From positions 1 to 23,906 of the forward strand of contig BOBI01000018.1 of assembly GCA_026002305.1 (NCBI GenBank): a DNA stretch of 23,906 nucleotides. Direction: 5' to 3'. Below are positions 21,312-23,906 of the stretch, one piece after another (within the stretch, counting starts at the first letter, position 1; each line of letters starts with the position of its first letter). The notes below the pieces were generated by a model, which saw only the letters and a program-made list of their open reading frames with translations, was not told where the DNA came from and did no database searches. The stretch comes from Spirochaetia bacterium (GTDB taxonomy: Bacteria; Spirochaetota; Spirochaetia; Treponematales; Breznakiellaceae). Both the position numbers and the translations under genes were made by a program.

Positions 21312-22919
21312 TTAGAATGACCAAACAAAGTCAAACTGAAGTTTGTTTGTTACGCCGCCGAGTAGGTCGCCATTAGGTACTTGGGAGCCTGATGCATCTA
21401 CGGTATAGTCAGCGGTACCAAAGCCTCTGTAATGGTATTTTTCCGTATCGGCTTTTGCTACTTTTGCGAAAAAGGTTACTTCATCGTATACAACAAACTT
21501 GGCGCCTTTGCTCAATGTAAATTCTACACCGGGTTTAAGTGAAAATGCGAACGGCGTGATAAGCTGGTTTATAAGAGGTTTGCTATAATCATATGTGTTA
21601 ATTTTGAAACCAAACTCTAAACCGGCGCCAAGGGCATCGGTAATCTGGTACGAAACATAGGGTTTAATGCTGATAGGCATTGCGAATCCGTAATAAGTAT
21701 AAGCATTTTCAGGTTTGGCGGTAACATTATGGTCTGTAGCTGTCTTAATATCTACACCATAATCGCCGTCGGCAATTAGCCAATCGTCAATTTTTAAACC
21801 GGCTTTAATTTTGCCCGCTATTGTATAGTTTACATCTAAACGGGGAAGGAATGCCCAGTAGTAGTTATGACCCTCGCGTGCACCAGCCTTCCAAGCGATG
21901 CCAGGAGCACCACCTTGGTCGCCAGCGTAGTATTTCTCACCTGTGTTATTATTGCCAATGACCTCGTCTTTCCATACACCGGCGGTTGAACCAAGTCCTG
22001 TAAAGCCCAAGAACAGGGTAACGCTTAAGGGCAGGCTCTCGGACGGTTTTAACTGACCGCTTACAAATAAGTTTGCTGTGTTGCCAGCTGCGTAGGCGGA
22101 TTCGTCAAATCGATTAATCTGCATTTTACTAGTAACATTCGATTCATAATAGGTAAAATAACGGAATCCTAATGTGGCTTTGAATAAATCGTGATCATAA
22201 ATTGCACCGATGTTTAATGTGTGAATTGCCTGAGGGGGTGTTTGATTTGAACCGCCGCCTGCAGTGTTTATAAGGTTTTTAACCATGTCTTTACCGCCAA
22301 TGGATAAACCGGCATTTAAACCTTTTATTGGTTTAACTTCAACTTTTAGACCGTCGATACCATCAAAGTTGTCCCAACCTTCGCCGTAGGTGTTGAACAC
22401 CCATGCCGATGTCCATGTACCTGCCATACCTTTACCAAGTGTTGCGCGGACAAGACTACCGCTGCCGTCTTCTTTTGCAAAAAGGTCGCCCCAGATAACA
22501 GCGCGGTTAAGAATATTATTCCAGTCTCCGCCTGCGAAAAGGTTGTTTACGCCGGCGTCAAAGCGGAACCTTGTTTGAATCCCGATAGGACCGGGCGCGT
22601 AGGTAACTACAAGTTGAGCGCGGAAACCGGTACCGTTGTCTACATCGTCTGAATACATATTAATTGTAGGCGCCCTCAAACCGGTGGTTGCCGCCCACTC
22701 ACCAACGTCCTCCTTCTGCGATTTTGAACCTGGAGCTGTCCCCGCTTGGGTCCAACCTGTCGGCTGATCAACCGCCTCACCATCTATCCGCAAACCGGTA
22801 TGGATGTCGCCCGATACCGAAAGACCGGGTATCTTAACTGCGTCGGGCAGATCCAACGCAAACATTGTGCCTACCGCGATTACCGTAGACACCAAAAGAA
22901 AAGAAAGTAACTTTTTCAT
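21312..22919 (-). CDS. Large outer-membrane beta-barrel protein (treponeme type)
   Basis: A 535-residue secreted protein. ATG 22919 is chosen over the longer frame because AGGAGGAG lies at good spacing and a clear signal peptide follows (KKLLSFLLVSTVIAVGTMFA, cleavage near residue 21). The mature chain has many short alternating beta segments with Gly/aromatic turns (GLSVSGDIHTGLRID, FRAQLVVTYAPG, KAGLKIDDWLIADGDYG) and ends FDFVWSF, a typical outer-membrane barrel C terminus. There are few Cys. It is probably a porin or major surface protein. I do not recognise a named family with confidence; treponeme genomes carry many such paralogues. It has its own promoter and terminator, so it is monocistronic. 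Confidence 0.8.
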   Translation of the reverse strand: MKKLLSFLLVSTVIAVGTMFALDLPDAVKIPGLSVSGDIHTGLRIDGEAVDQPTGWTQAGTAPGSKSQKEDVGEWAATTGLRAPTINMYSDDVDNGTGFRAQLVVTYAPGPIGIQTRFRFDAGVNNLFAGGDWNNILNRAVIWGDLFAKEDGSGSLVRATLGKGMAGTWTSAWVFNTYGEGWDNFDGIDGLKVEVKPIKGLNAGLSIGGKDMVKNLINTAGGGSNQTPPQAIHTLNIGAIYDHDLFKATLGFRYFTYYESNVTSKMQINRFDESAYAAGNTANLFVSGQLKPSESLPLSVTLFLGFTGLGSTAGVWKDEVIGNNNTGEKYYAGDQGGAPGIAWKAGAREGHNYYWAFLPRLDVNYTIAGKIKAGLKIDDWLIADGDYGVDIKTATDHNVTAKPENAYTYYGFAMPISIKPYVSYQITDALGAGLEFGFKINTYDYSKPLINQLITPFAFSLKPGVEFTLSKGAKFVVYDEVTFFAKVAKADTEKYHYRGFGTADYTVDASGSQVPNGDLLGGVTNKLQFDFVWSF

Positions 22920-22950
22920 TAATAAAACTCCTCCTGAAGGTTTATTTAGG

Positions 22951-22969
22951 ATGTAGACTATGCCTACAT
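22951..22969 (-). promoter_or_regulatory. Small hairpin in the outer-membrane protein leader
   Basis: ATGTAG (22951-22956) pairs with CTACAT (22964-22969). It lies between the promoter and the ribosome site, so it could be an operator half-pair or a 5' stabilising hairpin in the mRNA. Confidence 0.4.
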
Positions 22970-22986
22970 TTTTTCCATTTGTATAT

Positions 22987-23015
22987 AACATATACACGTA
23001 ATTAAAATTTGTCAA
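22987..23015 (-). promoter_or_regulatory. Sigma-70 type promoter of the outer-membrane protein gene
   Basis: On the minus strand a perfect TTGACA (23010-23015) and TATGTT (22987-22992) are spaced by 17 bases. The transcript start would give a leader of about 60 bases carrying the hairpin and the AGGAGGAG site. Confidence 0.7.
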
Positions 23016-23106
23016 GTAGAATGTCAGGGCGTGTCAAGCCAAAGTGAAAATGTCAGGGAACTCAGGATAAACGCATAGAAAATTTTCTTCCATTTATAGG
23101 GAACTT

Positions 23107-23134
23107 AACCACAAACCACACGGATGACACGGAC
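23107..23134 (+). repeat. Single degenerate arm of the ACCACAGACCACAC repeat
   Basis: ACCACAAACCACACGGATG followed by ACACGGAC resembles the left arm at 20735-20761, but no complementary right arm follows. Confidence 0.65.
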
Positions 23135-23147
23135 AAAGACGGTAATA

Positions 23148-23261
23148 GAGTATGGATACAGAAAAGTTATGAATTATTTGGTGGCAACCGGACTTAAATT
23201 GGGTTTTCTGATACATTTTTATGCGTTCCCCAAGACGAAAATCATAGGGATCGTCTGTTAA
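23148..23261 (+). pseudogene. C-terminal remnant of a GxxExxY-family protein
   Basis: A frame with no usable start encodes RKVMNYLVATGLKLGFLIHF, then a Phe/Pro/Lys stretch and a stop at 23261. The words NYL-ATGLKLG-L-NF and P-K are the conserved C terminus of GxxExxY (PDDEXK_3-type) proteins. The rest of that protein is missing; the flank is the single-arm repeat. It appears to be a decayed gene end. Confidence 0.65.
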
Positions 23262-23341
23262 TCCTGTTTGTGAGGGGCGGTGGTCGGTGGTTTTCCTAAA
23301 AGTAAAACTATCGATTTTCCGCTACTTGCACTTGCCGCCAA

Positions 23342-23906
23342 ATGCCTCTATGGTTACGTATGCAGGATGATCCGGACATTAAACCCGTAAACGGAACAGC
23401 AAACGAAAACCCCATAGCATGGCACCCCGCCTTTATCGAGGCTATACAGCTTGAACTGGAGCAATACAAAGATATTCTTGAATTTAATCCGGAACACCAG
23501 TTGACCTCCGAGCCGCTGAAAATAGATGTACTAATCATCAAAAAACCGCCTGACGTTGTTATCAAAAAGAACATCGCCGCTATCTTCCGCACCGACAACA
23601 TCGTCGAGTACAAAAGCCCCACGGATTATGTTTCTGTGGAGGATTTCTACAAGGTATACGCTTACGGCTGTTTGTATGTGGTACAAACAAAAGCCGCAAT
23701 TACCGATCTAACCCTTACTTTTATCGAAAGCCGCCATCCCCGCGCGTTGTTAGCCCATCTTAAGGATGTTCGTCATTTCCGTATTGAAGAAAACAGCCGG
23801 GGGATTTATACTGTGGTTGGTGATATACTACCCATTCAGATAATCGACAGCCGTAAGCTGTTGCCGGAGGAGAACATCTGGTTAAAGAACCTTGGCAACA
23901 AGCTTA
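23342..23906 (+). CDS. PD-(D/E)XK-like family protein, partial (runs off the right edge)
   Basis: The open frame continues to the window end with 188 codons visible. ATG 23342 is the first in-frame start after a stop; an ATG at 23360 is equally possible, and no clear ribosome site is seen. WHPAFIEAIQLELEQY and EHQLTSEPLKIDVLIIKK lead to a conserved Asp (about residue 62). VEYKSP (Glu89, Lys91) follows, forming a D...ExK nuclease-like core, then VEDFYKVYAYGCLY. Similar proteins are numerous in treponeme genomes and unstudied; nuclease activity is unproven. It is unrelated in sequence to the GxxExxY remnant just upstream, though both belong to the same broad fold. Confidence 0.75.
   Translation, partial: MPLWLRMQDDPDIKPVNGTANENPIAWHPAFIEAIQLELEQYKDILEFNPEHQLTSEPLKIDVLIIKKPPDVVIKKNIAAIFRTDNIVEYKSPTDYVSVEDFYKVYAYGCLYVVQTKAAITDLTLTFIESRHPRALLAHLKDVRHFRIEENSRGIYTVVGDILPIQIIDSRKLLPEENIWLKNLGNKL

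Noticed and set aside
23308..23622. 104-residue minus-strand frame
   Set aside because: Antisense to the PD-(D/E)XK-like gene, whose plus-strand frame is open to the window edge and has recognisable motifs.
1..23906. tRNA, rRNA, or DGR reverse transcriptase and template repeat within the window
   Set aside because: I looked for cloverleaf-type arms with the GGTTC-A-TCC core, for RT motifs such as YxDD, and for AAC/AAT-rich copies of the two candidate variable regions; none was found by eye.

Overview
This window looks like a chromosomal piece of a spirochaete, most likely a Treponema-like host-associated species. The reasons are a tamB-bamA-skp outer-membrane assembly block, a TvpA-like lipoprotein with C-type-lectin-fold domains, short coiled-coil proteins resembling spirochaete Bdr proteins, a treponeme-type PD-(D/E)XK family protein, and dense AT-rich intergenic repeats. 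The genus is an inference from gene content and style; there is no rRNA or other marker gene here.

Layout. Bases 1-4485 are an accessory, repeat-rich island. It holds the last codons of a probable outer-membrane protein, a lipoprotein gene (786-2846), and long gene-free stretches on both sides. The gene-free stretches are packed with copies of one repeat family, inverted on the left relative to the right. The lipoprotein carries two lectin-fold domains (a DUF1566 type and an FGE-sulfatase type) joined by a Thr/Pro/Ser linker. Both domains end in segments that resemble variable regions of diversity-generating retroelements (DGRs). No reverse transcriptase or template repeat was seen in the window.

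Bases 4486-13299 (+) are a conserved block: tamB, bamA, an OmpH/Skp chaperone, a reverse-architecture rubrerythrin and a LysM lipoprotein. The first three insert and chaperone outer-membrane proteins. The last two add oxidative-stress protection and an envelope protein.

Bases 13358-18582 (-) read, in transcription order, acyl-CoA synthetase, GntP-family permease, glycerate 2-kinase and tartronate-semialdehyde reductase. The last three form a hydroxy-acid uptake and D-glycerate pathway ending in 2-phosphoglycerate. An operator-like inverted repeat lies just before the permease.

Bases 18619-21160 (-) are again accessory: a MazF-type toxin with its ribbon-helix-helix antitoxin, a small Cys-rich ORF, two tandem duplicated coiled-coil membrane proteins with 33-base internal repeats, a coupled pair of tiny membrane proteins, and a remnant of a second copy of that pair. 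Bases 21312-22919 (-) encode a large outer-membrane beta-barrel protein with a good promoter and terminator. The right end (+) has a GxxExxY-family remnant and a PD-(D/E)XK-like gene running off the window.

Most unusual features: (i) the double lectin-fold lipoprotein, a candidate DGR target; (ii) the repeat family around it, whose arms differ in sequence between copies yet stay self-complementary within each copy; (iii) the recently duplicated coiled-coil genes and small membrane protein pair.
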